Shown in pieces: positions 28,050 to 37,093 of a stretch of DNA of 64,000 nt. Each line of letters begins with the position of its first letter. The first letter of the stretch is position 1. Location of the stretch: positions 682,001 through 746,000 of the forward strand of contig NZ_FNKA01000001.1 of NCBI RefSeq assembly GCF_900101335.1, given 5' to 3'. The notes beneath the pieces are model-generated. The model ran no database searches. It had not been told where the DNA came from and saw nothing but the letters and a program-made list of their open reading frames with translations. The stretch is from Quadrisphaera sp. DSM 44207 (GTDB lineage: Bacteria > Actinomycetota > Actinomycetes > Actinomycetales > Quadrisphaeraceae). The position numbers and the translations under genes are program-made.

Positions 28050-28134
28050 CGCTGGGCCCAGGCGGACGACCCGCGGTCGGTGCTCGTGCGCCGCTCCCCG
28101 GTGGTTGCCCACCTCACGCCAGTCGCGACGCGGG
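28050..28134 (-). promoter_or_regulatory. ZTP (pfl) riboswitch upstream of glyA
   Basis: On the minus strand, the conserved pfl/ZTP aptamer blocks occur in order: GCGACTGGCG (about 28128-28119), GTGGGCAACCACCGGGGAGC (about 28111-28092), a variable hairpin, then CCGCCTGGGC (about 28064-28055). This riboswitch binds ZMP/ZTP, which accumulate when 10-formyl-THF is short, and is known in front of glyA, folD and purH genes. The glyA start is about 40 nt downstream, and the glyA Shine-Dalgarno region would be the expression platform. There is no obvious terminator, so translational control is likely. Confidence 0.88.
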
Positions 28135-28139
28135 ACAGC

Positions 28140-29561
28140 CTAGTGCAGGCCGGGGCCGGCCTGGGTCAGCCAGCCGTGCGGGGCGGCCAGCTCGTCGGCG
28201 CCCCGCGGCCCCCACGTGCCGGGGGCGTACGGCTGCACGGGCGGGCGGTGCGCCAGGAGCGGGTCGACGACGCGCCAGGCCTCCCGCAGCCCGGCGGCGC
28301 TGGTGAACAGGGCCCGGTTCCCCCGCAGGACGTCGAGCAGCAGCGCCGCGTACGCCGGGAACGGCTCGGCCTCGGGCAGCTCGGCGAGGTCCAGGCGCAG
28401 CGTCCCCTGCACCAGCTCCCCCTCGAACCCGGGCCGGGCGGCGGTCAGGCGCACCTCCACGCCGCCGCTGCCCTTGAGGTCGACCGTGAGCACCTCGGGG
28501 ACGTCGCGCCCCTGCGCCGCCCCGGGGATGTGCGTGTCCGGCTCGCGCAGCACGAGGTGGACCTGCTGCGCGGAGCCGGCGAGGCGCTTGCCGGTGCGCA
28601 TCAGGAAGGGCACGTCGCGCCAGCGGTCGGTGTCGACGAGCATGCGGGCGGCGACGAAGGTGTCGGTCGTGGAGCCGTCGGCGACCTCCGGCAGGTCGAG
28701 GTACCCCTGCGCCTGCCCCAGGACGACGTCGTCCGGGTCGATCGGGCGGAAGGCGGCGATCACCGCCTCGCGGGCGGTCTGCAGGTCCTCCGGCGCGGGC
28801 CCGGCCGGCGGCTCCAGCGCCACCTCGGCGGCCACCTGCACCAGGTGGGTGACGAGCATGTCCAGGACGGCGCCGGTCTCGTCGTAGAACTCGGCCCGGT
28901 CGGCGACGTCGAGGGTCTCCGGGACGTCGATCTGCACGGCCGCCACGTGCTCGCGGCTCCAGACCTGCTCCAGCACCCGGTTCGCGAAGCGCAGGACGTG
29001 CAGCTGCTGGGTGGCCTCCTTGCCGAGGAAGTGGTCGATGCGGAAGACCTGCTCCTCCTCCAGCACCGAGCGCACGAGGGCGTCGAGCTCCTCGAAGTCG
29101 CCGGCCGAGCGCCCGTAGGGCTTCTCGTAGACCACGCGGGCGCCGTCGGTGAGCCCGTGGGCCGCGAGCGCCCTCGTGTAGGGCGCGAACGTCGACGGCG
29201 GCAGCGCGAGGTAGTGCACGAGCTGGACGTCGTCGCCCAGCTCCCCGCGCACGCGGCCGAGGACGTCGAGGAGCTGGCCCGGGTCGTCCTCGGCGAAGCC
29301 GCCGCCGGCGTAGTGCAGGTGCGGCGCCATCGCGCCGGCGGCCTCGTCGTCGTCGACGGCCTCGCGCAGCTCGGCGCGGAAGTCGTCGTCGGAGCGCTGC
29401 GAGCGGCCGCTGCCGACGAGCGCCCACCGGCGCGGCAGGCGCCCGGCGCGGTGCAGCGCCGCGAAGGAGGGCAGCACGAGGCGGCGCGCCAGGTCGCCGG
29501 TCGCGCCGTAGAGGACGAAGACGACGGGCCGGTCGGAGGGCTGCTCCCCGGGCTGGCTCAT
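28140..29561 (-). CDS. zwf: Glucose-6-phosphate 1-dehydrogenase
   Basis: First step of the oxidative pentose phosphate pathway, producing NADPH. It is 473 aa, at the short end for the family. NADP-binding [12 protein letters not shown] lies at residues 17-28, and the catalytic signature RIDHFLGKE near residue 173 contains the His base. YEKPYGR and the sugar-phosphate-binding regions follow. ATG 29561 has TACGGT (29573-29568) 6 nt upstream, so it is probably leaderless. It is divergent from purU by 38 bp. No opcA, tal or tkt genes are next to it, unlike the usual actinobacterial pentose phosphate cluster, so this may be a second zwf copy. Confidence 0.92.
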   Translation of the reverse strand: MSQPGEQPSDRPVVFVLYGATGDLARRLVLPSFAALHRAGRLPRRWALVGSGRSQRSDDDFRAELREAVDDDEAAGAMAPHLHYAGGGFAEDDPGQLLDVLGRVRGELGDDVQLVHYLALPPSTFAPYTRALAAHGLTDGARVVYEKPYGRSAGDFEELDALVRSVLEEEQVFRIDHFLGKEATQQLHVLRFANRVLEQVWSREHVAAVQIDVPETLDVADRAEFYDETGAVLDMLVTHLVQVAAEVALEPPAGPAPEDLQTAREAVIAAFRPIDPDDVVLGQAQGYLDLPEVADGSTTDTFVAARMLVDTDRWRDVPFLMRTGKRLAGSAQQVHLVLREPDTHIPGAAQGRDVPEVLTVDLKGSGGVEVRLTAARPGFEGELVQGTLRLDLAELPEAEPFPAYAALLLDVLRGNRALFTSAAGLREAWRVVDPLLAHRPPVQPYAPGTWGPRGADELAAPHGWLTQAGPGLH

Positions 29562-29599
29562 GGCCCGACCGTAGGGACTCCTCGCTACTCTCGCCGCTC

Positions 29600-30460
29600 G
29601 TGAGCGCGCCGGCCTACGTCCTGAGCCTGACCTGTCCCGACGGGCCCGGCATCGTCCACGCCGTCACGGGGGTGCTGGCCGACCTCGGCGGCAACATCAG
29701 CGACAGCCAGCAGTTCGGCGACCCCGACACCGGGCGCTTCTCCATGCGCGTGCAGGTGCACTTCCCGCAGGCGGCCGGCGTCGACGCCGCGGCGCTGCGG
29801 GAGGCGTTCGCCCCCGTCGCGGCGAGCTTCGCGATGGACTGGCAGGTCGACGTCCTCGGACGCCGCCTGCGCACCCTGGTGATGGTCAGCCGCGCCGGGC
29901 ACTGCCTCAACGACCTGCTGTTCCGCCAGCGCTCGGGGCTGCTGCCGATCGAGGTCCCGGCCATCGTCGGCAACCACGCGGACCTGGCGCCGCTGGCGGA
30001 CTTCTACGGCGCGCCCTTCCACCACGTGCCGGTCGCCCCGGACACCCGCGAGGCCGCCGACGACCGCCTGCTGGGCCTGGTCGCCGACCTCGACGTCGAG
30101 CTGGTGGTGCTGGCCCGGTACATGCAGATCCTGTCCCCGCGCCTGTGCGAGGCCCTGGCGGGGCGGGCCATCAACATCCACCACTCGTTCCTGCCGAGCT
30201 TCAAGGGCGCGCGCCCCTACGCGCAGGCGCACGAGCGCGGCGTGAAGATCATCGGCGCGACGGCGCACTACGTCACCGCCGACCTGGACGAGGGGCCGAT
30301 CATCGAGCAGGACGTCCAGCGCGTCACCCACGCGATGGACGTCGCCCAGCTGCAGGCGATCGGCCAGGACGTCGAGGCGCAGGTGCTGGCCCGCGCGGTG
30401 CGCTGGCACGCCGAGCACCGAGTGCTGCTCGACGGCCACCGCACCGTCGTCTTCGCCTGA
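29600..30460 (+). CDS. purU: Formyltetrahydrofolate deformylase
   Basis: Hydrolyses 10-formyl-THF to formate and THF, balancing the one-carbon pool. It is 286 aa: an N-terminal ACT domain (about residues 1-85, starting YVLSLTCPDGPGIVHAVTG) and a C-terminal formyltransferase-like domain. The catalytic Asn-His-Asp set is visible in NIHHSFLPSFKGA near residue 194 and in GATAHYVTADLDEGPI. GTG 29600 has TACTCT (29586-29591) 8 nt upstream, suggesting leaderless translation. It ends four bases before a perfect 48-bp palindrome. Confidence 0.95.
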   Translation: MSAPAYVLSLTCPDGPGIVHAVTGVLADLGGNISDSQQFGDPDTGRFSMRVQVHFPQAAGVDAAALREAFAPVAASFAMDWQVDVLGRRLRTLVMVSRAGHCLNDLLFRQRSGLLPIEVPAIVGNHADLAPLADFYGAPFHHVPVAPDTREAADDRLLGLVADLDVELVVLARYMQILSPRLCEALAGRAINIHHSFLPSFKGARPYAQAHERGVKIIGATAHYVTADLDEGPIIEQDVQRVTHAMDVAQLQAIGQDVEAQVLARAVRWHAEHRVLLDGHRTVVFA

Positions 30461-30464
30461 CCCG

Positions 30465-30512
30465 CGCCGTGATCGTGCGCGTCCGGCCGGCCGGACGCGC
30501 ACGATCACGGCG
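30465..30512. terminator. Perfect 48-bp palindrome between purU and icd
   Basis: The two 24-bp arms meet with no loop between 30488 and 30489; the left arm starts CGCCGTGATCGTGCGCGTCC. It fills the gap between two convergent genes (stops at 30460 and 30519) and can end transcription in both directions. Its CGTGATCnTGC core is shared with the element at 49965. Confidence 0.85.
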
Positions 30513-30518
30513 GAGGCG

Positions 30519-31733
30519 TCAGGCGAGCGTCTTCGCGAGGTTCTCGTCGAGGGCGGCGAGGAAGTCCTCGGTGGTCGCCCAGCCCTGGTCGGGGCCGACG
30601 AGCAGCGCGAGGTCCTTCGTCATCGTGCCGGACTCCACGGTCTCCACGCAGACGCGCTCCAGGGCCTCGGCGAAGCCGGTGACCTCCGGGGTGCCGTCGA
30701 GCGCGCCGCGGTGCTTCAGCCCGCCGGTCCACGCGAAGATCGACGCGATCGGGTTCGTCGAGGTCGGCTTCCCCTGCTGGTGCTGGCGGTAGTGCCGGGT
30801 CACCGTGCCGTGCGCCGCCTCCGCCTCCACGGTCCGCCCGTCGGGCGTGGTGAGCACCGAGGTCATCAGGCCCAGGGAGCCGAAGCCCTGCGCGACGGTG
30901 TCGGACTGCACGTCGCCGTCGTAGTTCTTGCAGGCCCACACGTACCCGCCCTCCCACTTCAGGGAGGCGGCGACCATGTCGTCGATGAGCCGGTGCTCGT
31001 AGGTGATGCCGGCGGCGTCGAAGTCGGCCTTGAATTCGGTCTCGAACACCTCGGCGAAGACGTCCTTGAACCGCCCGTCGTAGGCCTTCAAGATCGTGTT
31101 CTTCGTCGACAGGTACACCGGGTACCTGCGGGCCAGGCCGTAGTTCAGCGACGCGCGCGCGAAGTCGCGGATCGAGCTGTCGAGGTTGTACATCGACAGG
31201 CTCACGCCCGGGCCGGGGGCCTTGAACACCTCGTGCTCGATCGGCTGGGAGCCGTCGTCCGGGGTGAAGGTCACGGTGAGGGTGCCGGGGCCGGGGAAGG
31301 TGAAGTCGGTGGCCCGGTACTGGTCGCCGAAGGCGTGGCGGCCCACGATGATCGGCTTGGTCCAGCCCGGTACCAGCCGCGGGATGTTGCTGATGATGAT
31401 CGGCTCGCGGAAGATCACGCCGCCGAGGATGTTGCGGATCGTCCCGTTCGGGGAGCGCCACATCCGCTTCAGCCCGAACTCCTGCACGCGCGCCTCGTCG
31501 GGGGTGATGGTGGCGCACTTGACGCCGACGCCGTGGCGCTTGATGGCGTTGGCCGCGTCGATCGTGACCTGGTCGTCCGTGGCGTCGCGGTGCTCGATGC
31601 CGAGGTCGTAGTACTCGAGGTCGACGTCGAGGTAGGGGTGGATCAGGCGGTCCTTGATGAACTGCCAGATGATGCGGGTCATCTCGTCGCCGTCGAGCTC
31701 GACGACCGTGCCCTCGACCTTGATCTTGGCCAC
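30519..31733 (-). CDS. icd: NADP-dependent isocitrate dehydrogenase (dimeric, eukaryotic-like type)
   Basis: Oxidatively decarboxylates isocitrate to 2-oxoglutarate. It is 404 aa from GTG 31733, with AAGGGGAG just upstream. The N-terminus [21 protein letters not shown], the segment KSPNGT-like ([14 protein letters not shown]) and [10 protein letters not shown] identify the homodimeric type II enzyme, found in many actinobacteria, rather than the monomeric type. [17 protein letters not shown] near residue 305 contributes to the NADP and substrate pocket. A TACGTT box at 31779-31774 is a plausible -10 with a leader of about 35 nt. Confidence 0.96.
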   Translation of the reverse strand: MAKIKVEGTVVELDGDEMTRIIWQFIKDRLIHPYLDVDLEYYDLGIEHRDATDDQVTIDAANAIKRHGVGVKCATITPDEARVQEFGLKRMWRSPNGTIRNILGGVIFREPIIISNIPRLVPGWTKPIIVGRHAFGDQYRATDFTFPGPGTLTVTFTPDDGSQPIEHEVFKAPGPGVSLSMYNLDSSIRDFARASLNYGLARRYPVYLSTKNTILKAYDGRFKDVFAEVFETEFKADFDAAGITYEHRLIDDMVAASLKWEGGYVWACKNYDGDVQSDTVAQGFGSLGLMTSVLTTPDGRTVEAEAAHGTVTRHYRQHQQGKPTSTNPIASIFAWTGGLKHRGALDGTPEVTGFAEALERVCVETVESGTMTKDLALLVGPDQGWATTEDFLAALDENLAKTLA

Positions 31734-32190
31734 TGCGCTCCCCTTGGTGCGACACCGCTGTCCGTCGCGACGCAACGTATCGGACGCCCGCACCGGCGCA
31801 GGACCGGACTCGGGACGGAGTCGGACCGGAGTGGGACCGGCGTCGGGTGGCGCTCCGGCACGACCTCGCGGAAGGGTGGTGCAGGTGATCGCGCCACGGG
31901 ACGTCGTCGCCGCCATCGCACGCCGCGCCAGCACCGCAGGCCGCCCCGCTCCGGGAGGCCCCGCGGAGGCGGCGGAGCCGCCGCCGGAGGAGCCAGAGGA
32001 GCTGGAGCAGCCCGCAGCGCTGGCTGCCGCCGATCCCGCCGACGGCTCTGGTGGCGTGGAGCAGCCCGCGCCCCCTACGTTGATCGGACGACACCGGGCG
32101 GACGGGTCCGACGGCCTGGATGAGGCCATGACCCGCCCGCATGAACAGCACGTGACGTCTCGGAACAGAGCGTACACCAAGGAGGGTCCT
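31734..32190. other. 457-bp intergenic region between icd and the DICT-GGDEF gene
   Basis: It holds the icd leader and -10 candidate, an imperfect GGACCGGAGTCGG-type repeat (about 31801-31850), and from about 31885 a reading frame continuous with the downstream gene that is Glu/Pro/Ala-rich. That part has fair GC3 until about 32060 and then loses coding character. TACGTT at 32076-32081 could be the -10 for the downstream gene. An N-terminal extension of the downstream protein from GTG 31885 cannot be excluded. Confidence 0.5.
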
Positions 32191-33783
32191 GTGGGCGACC
32201 AGCAGGACGGCACGGCAGGAGCGGCCGTCGCGCGCGTGCATCCGCTCCGGCCCATGACCAAGCGCAGCCTGATCACGATCTCGCACGCCATCGAGCAGGC
32301 GGCCATCACCTCGCAGGCCACCCGCGACGAACCCGTGGTCCTCATCGCGATGTTCCAGCGCCCGCTGTACTTCGACCGCGAGCGCGCGTCCTACCGGCAG
32401 CTGAGCAGGGCGACCACCCTGACCGTCGTCGGCGTGGTCGACCCGGAGCCGGACGTGCCTCCGGGCGTGGAGGGCATCGCCGTCGACCCGGACGAGCCGC
32501 TGGCGGCCGAGTGGTCGGTGGTCATGCTGACCCCCCGCGCCGGCGCGGCGCTCGTCGCGGTCGACCAGGAGCGCATCGTGCCGGGCGAGACCAGCGTGGA
32601 GACGGGCCGGGTGTTCCAGGGGTGGTACAGCTTCCACCGCCGTGACGCCGAGACGGAGGTGGACCGCCTGCGCCAGGTCTTCGGCGACCGGCTCAGCCAC
32701 CGGGCCCTGACGATCATCGACGACGTCCTCGACGAGGCCGACAACCGGCGCAGCAGCTCCGCCGAGGACCGCACGGCCGCCGCGGTGCAGCTGTTCGTGA
32801 GCGCCCTGGAGAAGTCCGAGCGGCGCGTGCGCGAGCTGCGGGCCCTGACGGAGCCCGGTGGGCCCTCCTCGCAGCGCGACCCCCTGACCGGCCTGCCGAA
32901 CCGCGCCTTCCTGCGCTCCTGGATCGGCTCGGGGGCGCACACCGCCAGCGGCACGCTGCCGGTGGCCCTGGTGCTGCTCGACGTCAACCGGCTGCGCGAC
33001 GTCAACGAGTGGTTCGGCCGCAACGTCGGTGACGACGTCCTCCGGGGCGTCGCGGAGGTCCTCTCGCTGCCGCTGCGAGAGACCGACCACGCCGTGCGGC
33101 TGGACGACGACGAGTTCCTCGTGATCCTGCCGGGGCTGTCGCTGGACCAGGCCACGCGGATGGCCTACCGGCTGTGCGCCGACATCGCCACGATGCGACG
33201 GCCCAGCCTCGACCCGCGCTCGGGGGTCACGGCCTTCGCCGCGGTCATGACGACCCGCGAGCGCCCGCTGCCCGTCGAGGAGCTGCACCAGGCGCTGCGG
33301 CGCGGGAAGGACGAGGGTCTCTCGGTCAGCATCGTCCCCTCCCCCGGCGAGGGCTCCAGCACCTCCCGCGCCCTCGTGCCGGAGGCAGCGGCCGGGGACG
33401 GCGCCCCGCAGGGCGCCACGGGCCAGGACGGCGCTCGGCGGGACGGCGCTCACCAGGACGGCGCGGCCCTGGCCACCTCGGTGCCGGCCACCTCGGTGCC
33501 GGCCACCTCGGTCCCGGCCACCTGGAGCCCGGTCGTCTCGGGCGCGACGCCCGGGGCCCTGACGTCGGAGGCCCTGACGTCGGAGGCCCCGCCGCCCGAG
33601 GTCCTGACGCCCCAGGCCCCGTCGCCCGAGGCCCTGACGTCGGAGGTCCCGGTCGCCGCCGTCGCGGCGTCCGAGGTCCCCATCTCCGTCTCCGCCGTCC
33701 CGCTGGGCGCGGATCCGGGCTCTCTCGGTCCGGGCGGGCGCGTCCTGGGCCCGCCGACGGTGGTGCGGCCGCCGCAGCCCTGA
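32191..33783 (+). CDS. DICT sensory domain plus degenerate GGDEF domain protein
   Basis: A 530-aa signalling protein. GTG 32191 is preceded by an ideal AAGGAGG at 32179-32185. Residues about 25-190 resemble the DICT domain (found with diguanylate cyclases and two-component proteins): [12 protein letters not shown] and [25 protein letters not shown] domain follows (about 230-390): [13 protein letters not shown] near residue 231 is canonical. The signature loop, however, reads [13 protein letters not shown] with Asp-Asp-Asp-Glu-Phe at residues 305-309, losing both glycines needed for GTP cyclisation. It is therefore likely a c-di-GMP/GTP sensor or inactive. The last 130 residues are Pro/Ser/Thr/Val repeats. 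Confidence 0.78.
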   Translation: MGDQQDGTAGAAVARVHPLRPMTKRSLITISHAIEQAAITSQATRDEPVVLIAMFQRPLYFDRERASYRQLSRATTLTVVGVVDPEPDVPPGVEGIAVDPDEPLAAEWSVVMLTPRAGAALVAVDQERIVPGETSVETGRVFQGWYSFHRRDAETEVDRLRQVFGDRLSHRALTIIDDVLDEADNRRSSSAEDRTAAAVQLFVSALEKSERRVRELRALTEPGGPSSQRDPLTGLPNRAFLRSWIGSGAHTASGTLPVALVLLDVNRLRDVNEWFGRNVGDDVLRGVAEVLSLPLRETDHAVRLDDDEFLVILPGLSLDQATRMAYRLCADIATMRRPSLDPRSGVTAFAAVMTTRERPLPVEELHQALRRGKDEGLSVSIVPSPGEGSSTSRALVPEAAAGDGAPQGATGQDGARRDGAHQDGAALATSVPATSVPATSVPATWSPVVSGATPGALTSEALTSEAPPPEVLTPQAPSPEALTSEVPVAAVAASEVPISVSAVPLGADPGSLGPGGRVLGPPTVVRPPQP

Positions 33784-33787
33784 CGGT

Positions 33788-33810
33788 CCGCGCCGGGGGC
33801 CCCGGCGCGG
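33788..33810 (+). terminator. GC-rich palindrome after the DICT-GGDEF gene
   Basis: CCGCGCCGGGG and CCCCGGCGCGG are inverted around a single G, starting five bases after the stop codon. Confidence 0.6.
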
Positions 33811-33859
33811 CGTCCGACCGCCGCGGGCCTCCCGAGCGCCGTCCTGGGACGATCGCCGG

Positions 33860-34336
33860 GTGTTCCACGTCGTCCTGCTCCACCCGGAGATCCCCCCGGA
33901 CACCGGCAACGCCATCCGGATGGTCGCCTGCACCGGCGCCTCGCTGCACCTGGTCGAGCCGCTCGGCTTCGTGCTGGACGACGCCCGCCTGCGCCGCGCC
34001 GGCCTGGACTACCACGACCTCGCCCGGGTGCACGTGCACGCGGACCTGCCGGCGCTGTGGGAGGCGCTGGCCGGCGACGGGCCCCTGCCGCGCGTCTACG
34101 CGTTCTCGACGGCGGCGACGACGCGCTACACCGACGTCGCCTACGCGCCCGGCGACGCGCTGCTGTTCGGCCGGGAGTCCACCGGCCTGCCCGAGGAGGT
34201 CCAGCGCGCGCCGCAGGTGACCGAGCGGCTGCGGATCCCGATGGTGCCCGGGCGCCGCTCGCTGAACCTGTCGAACTCGGCCGCGATCGCCGTCCACGAG
34301 GCGTGGCGCCAGCACGGCTTCGCCGGCGGGGCGTGA
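33860..34336 (+). CDS. trmL: tRNA (cytidine/uridine-34 2'-O)-methyltransferase
   Basis: SPOUT-fold methyltransferase that modifies the wobble base of leucine tRNAs. It is 158 aa, the normal compact size. The N-terminus FHVVLLHPEIPPDTGNAIR, the middle LLFGRESTGLPEEV near residue 100 and the knot motif GRRSLNLSNSAAIAVHEAWRQ near the C-terminus are diagnostic for TrmL. GTG 33860 has no Shine-Dalgarno, but GACGAT ends 6 nt upstream, so leaderless initiation is possible. Confidence 0.92.
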   Translation: MFHVVLLHPEIPPDTGNAIRMVACTGASLHLVEPLGFVLDDARLRRAGLDYHDLARVHVHADLPALWEALAGDGPLPRVYAFSTAATTRYTDVAYAPGDALLFGRESTGLPEEVQRAPQVTERLRIPMVPGRRSLNLSNSAAIAVHEAWRQHGFAGGA

Positions 34337-34396
34337 GCGGCGCACGATCCCGGGGTTCGCGCGCCGGCGGTGCACCGGCCTCCACGGCGGCGGCCC

Positions 34397-35311
34397 TCAG
34401 CCGAGCAGCAGCGCGATCACGACGAGCACGGGCACCGCCAGCACGGTCGTCACCAGCACGGCGTCGCGCGCCAGCTGCACGGCGCGGTCGTAGCGCACGG
34501 CGTAGACGAAGACGTTCTGCGCGGTCGGCAGCGCCGCGACGACGACGGCGCCCTCCAGCGCCGGCCCGCGCAGCCCCAGCGCGCTCGCGACCAGGTAGGC
34601 GACCACCGGCTGCACGACCAGCTTCAGCCCCGCCACCAGCCACACGTCCGCGCTGGCCAGGCGCGGACGGGCGCCGCCGTGCAGGGACAGCCCGAACGCG
34701 AGCAGGGCGCACGGCACGGCGGTGCCGGCGAGCAGCCCGAGGGGGTCCGCGACCACCGCGGGCAGCGCGGCGCCGGAGACGGCGAGCGCGATCCCGGCGG
34801 CCGAGCCGAGCACGAGCGGGTTGCGCAGCGGCTGCACCAGGTGCGCCAGGCGCGGGCGGCGGGAGCCGGACCCCACGGCGTCCAGGACGGCGATCCCCGC
34901 CGGTGCCAGCACGGCGAGCTGGAACAGCAGCGCCGGCGCCACGACCGAGGGGTCGCCGAGGACGTACAGGGCCACCGGGAGGCCGATGTTGGCGGCGTTG
35001 ACGTAGCTGGCGGCGAGCGAGCCGAGGACGACGTGCTCGGCGGAGCGCCGCCAGCCCAGCCGCGCGACGAGCGCGAAGGCGGCGGCGCTGGTGAGGGCGG
35101 CGGCCGCGGTGACGAGCAGGGGCGCCGCCAGCACGGCACCCGCGTCCGCGGTCGAGAGCGTGCGCACGAGCAGCGCCGGGGTGCCGACGTAGAAGACCAG
35201 CCGGGCGAGCACGACCTGCCCGTGCGGGCCGAGCACCCCGGTGCGCCCCAGCAGCCAGCCGACGGCGACGACGGCGATGACGACGGCGAAGCCGGTCAGG
35301 ACGCCGCTCAC
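34397..35311 (-). CDS. AEC-family (auxin efflux carrier-like) transporter
   Basis: A 304-aa membrane protein with ten predicted helices arranged in two five-helix halves. Conserved features of the AEC/malonate-transporter family are LARLVFYVGTPALL near residue 36, SYVNAANIGLPVALYVLG near residue 105, and VAALPTAQNVFVYAVRYD near residue 270. Bacterial members move small organic anions; the substrate here is not predictable. It lies downstream of the SAM-riboswitch-controlled monooxygenase, but a very strong hairpin separates the two, so co-transcription is doubtful. GTG start at 35311. Confidence 0.85.
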   Translation of the reverse strand: MSGVLTGFAVVIAVVAVGWLLGRTGVLGPHGQVVLARLVFYVGTPALLVRTLSTADAGAVLAAPLLVTAAAALTSAAAFALVARLGWRRSAEHVVLGSLAASYVNAANIGLPVALYVLGDPSVVAPALLFQLAVLAPAGIAVLDAVGSGSRRPRLAHLVQPLRNPLVLGSAAGIALAVSGAALPAVVADPLGLLAGTAVPCALLAFGLSLHGGARPRLASADVWLVAGLKLVVQPVVAYLVASALGLRGPALEGAVVVAALPTAQNVFVYAVRYDRAVQLARDAVLVTTVLAVPVLVVIALLLG

Positions 35312-35364
35312 CGCGCGCTCACGCCGTCCTCACCGCGCGCCCACGACGGCGAGGGTGCCAGCGC

Positions 35365-35413
35365 GCGGCGGCGGGGCGCCTCCTGGACTCCCCGGGAGGC
35401 GCCCCGCCGCCGC
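35365..35413 (-). terminator. Strong terminator hairpin after the LLM monooxygenase gene
   Basis: Arms of 19 bp (35365-35383 and 35395-35413) pair perfectly around an 11-nt loop. It lies 13 bp downstream of the monooxygenase stop codon on the minus strand. Confidence 0.8.
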
Positions 35414-35426
35414 ACGTCGGGCGGCC

Positions 35427-36881
35427 TCAGGAGGCGCCCAGCGCCACCTCCGCGGCGGCCGCGTCCGTGATCTTCGACGGGCGCTGGCCGTCGAGGGCGC
35501 TCGGGGCGTTCGCGAAGGCCCCGTGGTAGCGGCGGGCGGGGTGGGTGTCCTCGGCGAAGACCTGCCCCGGGCCGTAGAGGTTCTCGCGCAGGGTGCGCCC
35601 CTCGTACTCGGTGCGGGCGCGGCCGCGGCGCTGCAGCTCGGGGACGACGAGCTCGACCAGGTCGACGAACGTGCCGGGGGTGATGGCGTAGGCGAAGTTG
35701 AAGCCGTCGATGCCGCCCTCGTCCACCCACCGCTCCAGCTCGTCGGCGACGGTCCGCGGAGAGCCGACGATGACCGGGCCCATGCCGCCGACGCTGCGCT
35801 GCTCGATGATGTCGCGCGGCGTCCAGCGGCGCTCCGGGTCGATGTTGGCCAGCGAGGCCAGCACCGAGCGCAGGCTGTCGTTCTCGACCTCGACGAGCGG
35901 GGTGTCGGGGTCGTACTGGGAGAAGTCGATGCCGGTCCAGCCGCCGTACAGGGCCATCATCCCCTCCGCCGAGGCGTAGGAGAGGTACTCGGCGTGCTTG
36001 GCGCGCGCCGCCTCGTCGGTCTCGGCGGTGATGACGGTGACGAGGGCGAAGATCTTCACCGAGTCGCGGGAGCGGCCGCCCGCCTCGGCGCGGTCGCGCA
36101 CGTCGTCGCTCGTGGCGCGCGCCTGCGCGATGGTGGCCGGGCTGATGAAGACGCCCTCGCCGTGCTTGGCCGCGAACGCCCGCCCCCGCGGCGACGCCCC
36201 GGCCTGGAAGATCACCGGGGTGCGCTGCGGGCTCGGCTCGGTCAGGTGGATGCCGGGGACGGAGTAGTGCTCCCCGCGGTGGCCGATCGGGTGCACCTTG
36301 GCGGGGTCGGTGTAGACGCCGCGCTCCTTGTCGCGCAGGACGGCGCCGTCCTCCCACGAGCCTTCCCACAGCTTGTAGGTGACGTCGAGGAACTCGTCCG
36401 CGATGTCGTAGCGCGCGTCGTGGCTGATCTGCTGGGTGTAGCCGAGGTTGACCGCGGCGCTGTTGAGGTAGCTCGTGACCACGTTCCAGGCCACCCGGCC
36501 CTTGGTCAGGTGGTCGAGGGTGGAGAACTTGCGGGCCAGCGCGTACGGCTGCTCGTAGGTCAGGGCGCTGGTGACCCCGAAGCCGAGGTGCTCGGTGACC
36601 ACGGCCATGGCCGGCACCTGGAAGAACGGGTCGTTGACGGGCACCTGCGCGGCGTCCACCAGGGACGGCGCGACGCTGTCGCGGTAGACGTCGTAGACGC
36701 CGACCACGTCGGCGATGAAGAGGGAGTCGAAGCGGCCGCGCTCGAGCAGGCGCGCCAGGTCGGTCCAGTACTCCAGGTCGTTGTAGCGCCACGCCTGGCT
36801 GTCGGGGTGGCGCCAGGTGCCCGCCGACTGGTGGGTGATGCAGGTCATGTCGAAGGCGTTCAGGATGATGCGCTGACCCAC
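35427..36881 (-). CDS. LLM-class flavin-dependent monooxygenase (NtaA/SnaA/DszA family)
   Basis: A 484-aa FMNH2-dependent monooxygenase of the nitrilotriacetate/DszA branch of the luciferase superfamily. Typical segments are LNAFDMTCITHQSAGTWRHP at the N-terminus, FFQVPAMAVVTEHLGFGVT, LDHLTKGRVAWNVVTSYLNSAA, and VIFQAGASPRGRAFAAKHGE. GTG 36881 has GGAGGACC a few bases upstream. The SAM-I riboswitch in its leader indicates that it is expressed when SAM/methionine is scarce, so the substrate is most likely an organosulfur compound (sulfone, sulfonate or thioether). No flavin reductase gene is adjacent, so reduced FMN must come from elsewhere. Confidence 0.9.
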   Translation of the reverse strand: MGQRIILNAFDMTCITHQSAGTWRHPDSQAWRYNDLEYWTDLARLLERGRFDSLFIADVVGVYDVYRDSVAPSLVDAAQVPVNDPFFQVPAMAVVTEHLGFGVTSALTYEQPYALARKFSTLDHLTKGRVAWNVVTSYLNSAAVNLGYTQQISHDARYDIADEFLDVTYKLWEGSWEDGAVLRDKERGVYTDPAKVHPIGHRGEHYSVPGIHLTEPSPQRTPVIFQAGASPRGRAFAAKHGEGVFISPATIAQARATSDDVRDRAEAGGRSRDSVKIFALVTVITAETDEAARAKHAEYLSYASAEGMMALYGGWTGIDFSQYDPDTPLVEVENDSLRSVLASLANIDPERRWTPRDIIEQRSVGGMGPVIVGSPRTVADELERWVDEGGIDGFNFAYAITPGTFVDLVELVVPELQRRGRARTEYEGRTLRENLYGPGQVFAEDTHPARRYHGAFANAPSALDGQRPSKITDAAAAEVALGAS

Positions 36882-36961
36882 GGGGGTCCTCCGGTCGAGT
36901 TCGGGCAGGCCGTGAGAACGGCGCGCTGGAGGGCGTGCTGGGCGGTGCTGAGGGCGGTGCG

Positions 36962-37064
36962 TTCCTCATCGGTCCTGGCGGGAGCACCGGCCCGCGCGCG
37001 AGGCGCGGAAGCGGTTGCTGCGGCGTCGACGAACCAGGTCTCTCGGCCGCTCTGGATGGGCAGG
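36962..37064 (-). promoter_or_regulatory. SAM-I (S-box) riboswitch in front of the LLM monooxygenase gene
   Basis: Read on the minus strand, conserved S-box elements occur in order: CATCCAGAG (37058-37050), GGCCGAGAGACCTGG, GACGCCGCAGCAACC (the GCAACC of the binding core), GGTGCTCCCGCCAGGACC, and the closing GATGAGGAAC (about 36970-36961), which pairs with the 5' CATC. SAM binding is known to lower expression of sulfur genes. No terminator follows, and the Shine-Dalgarno is about 70 nt downstream, so control may be translational. TTGACG at 37097-37092 with TTTGCT at 37074-37069 is a possible promoter. Confidence 0.88.
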
Positions 37065-37093
37065 CACAGCAAACCCGTCGCGGACGACGGGCG

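Noticed and set aside
31885-32190. Extension of the DICT-GGDEF protein to GTG 31885
   Set aside because: Coding character fades after about 32060 and an ideal AAGGAGG sits five bases before GTG 32191; kept only as a possibility.
36860-37072. A 70-codon ORF (TTG start) starting LCLPIQSGRETWF, considered as a leader peptide gene
   Set aside because: The DNA is the SAM-I riboswitch aptamer and leader; there is no Shine-Dalgarno and the start codon is poor.
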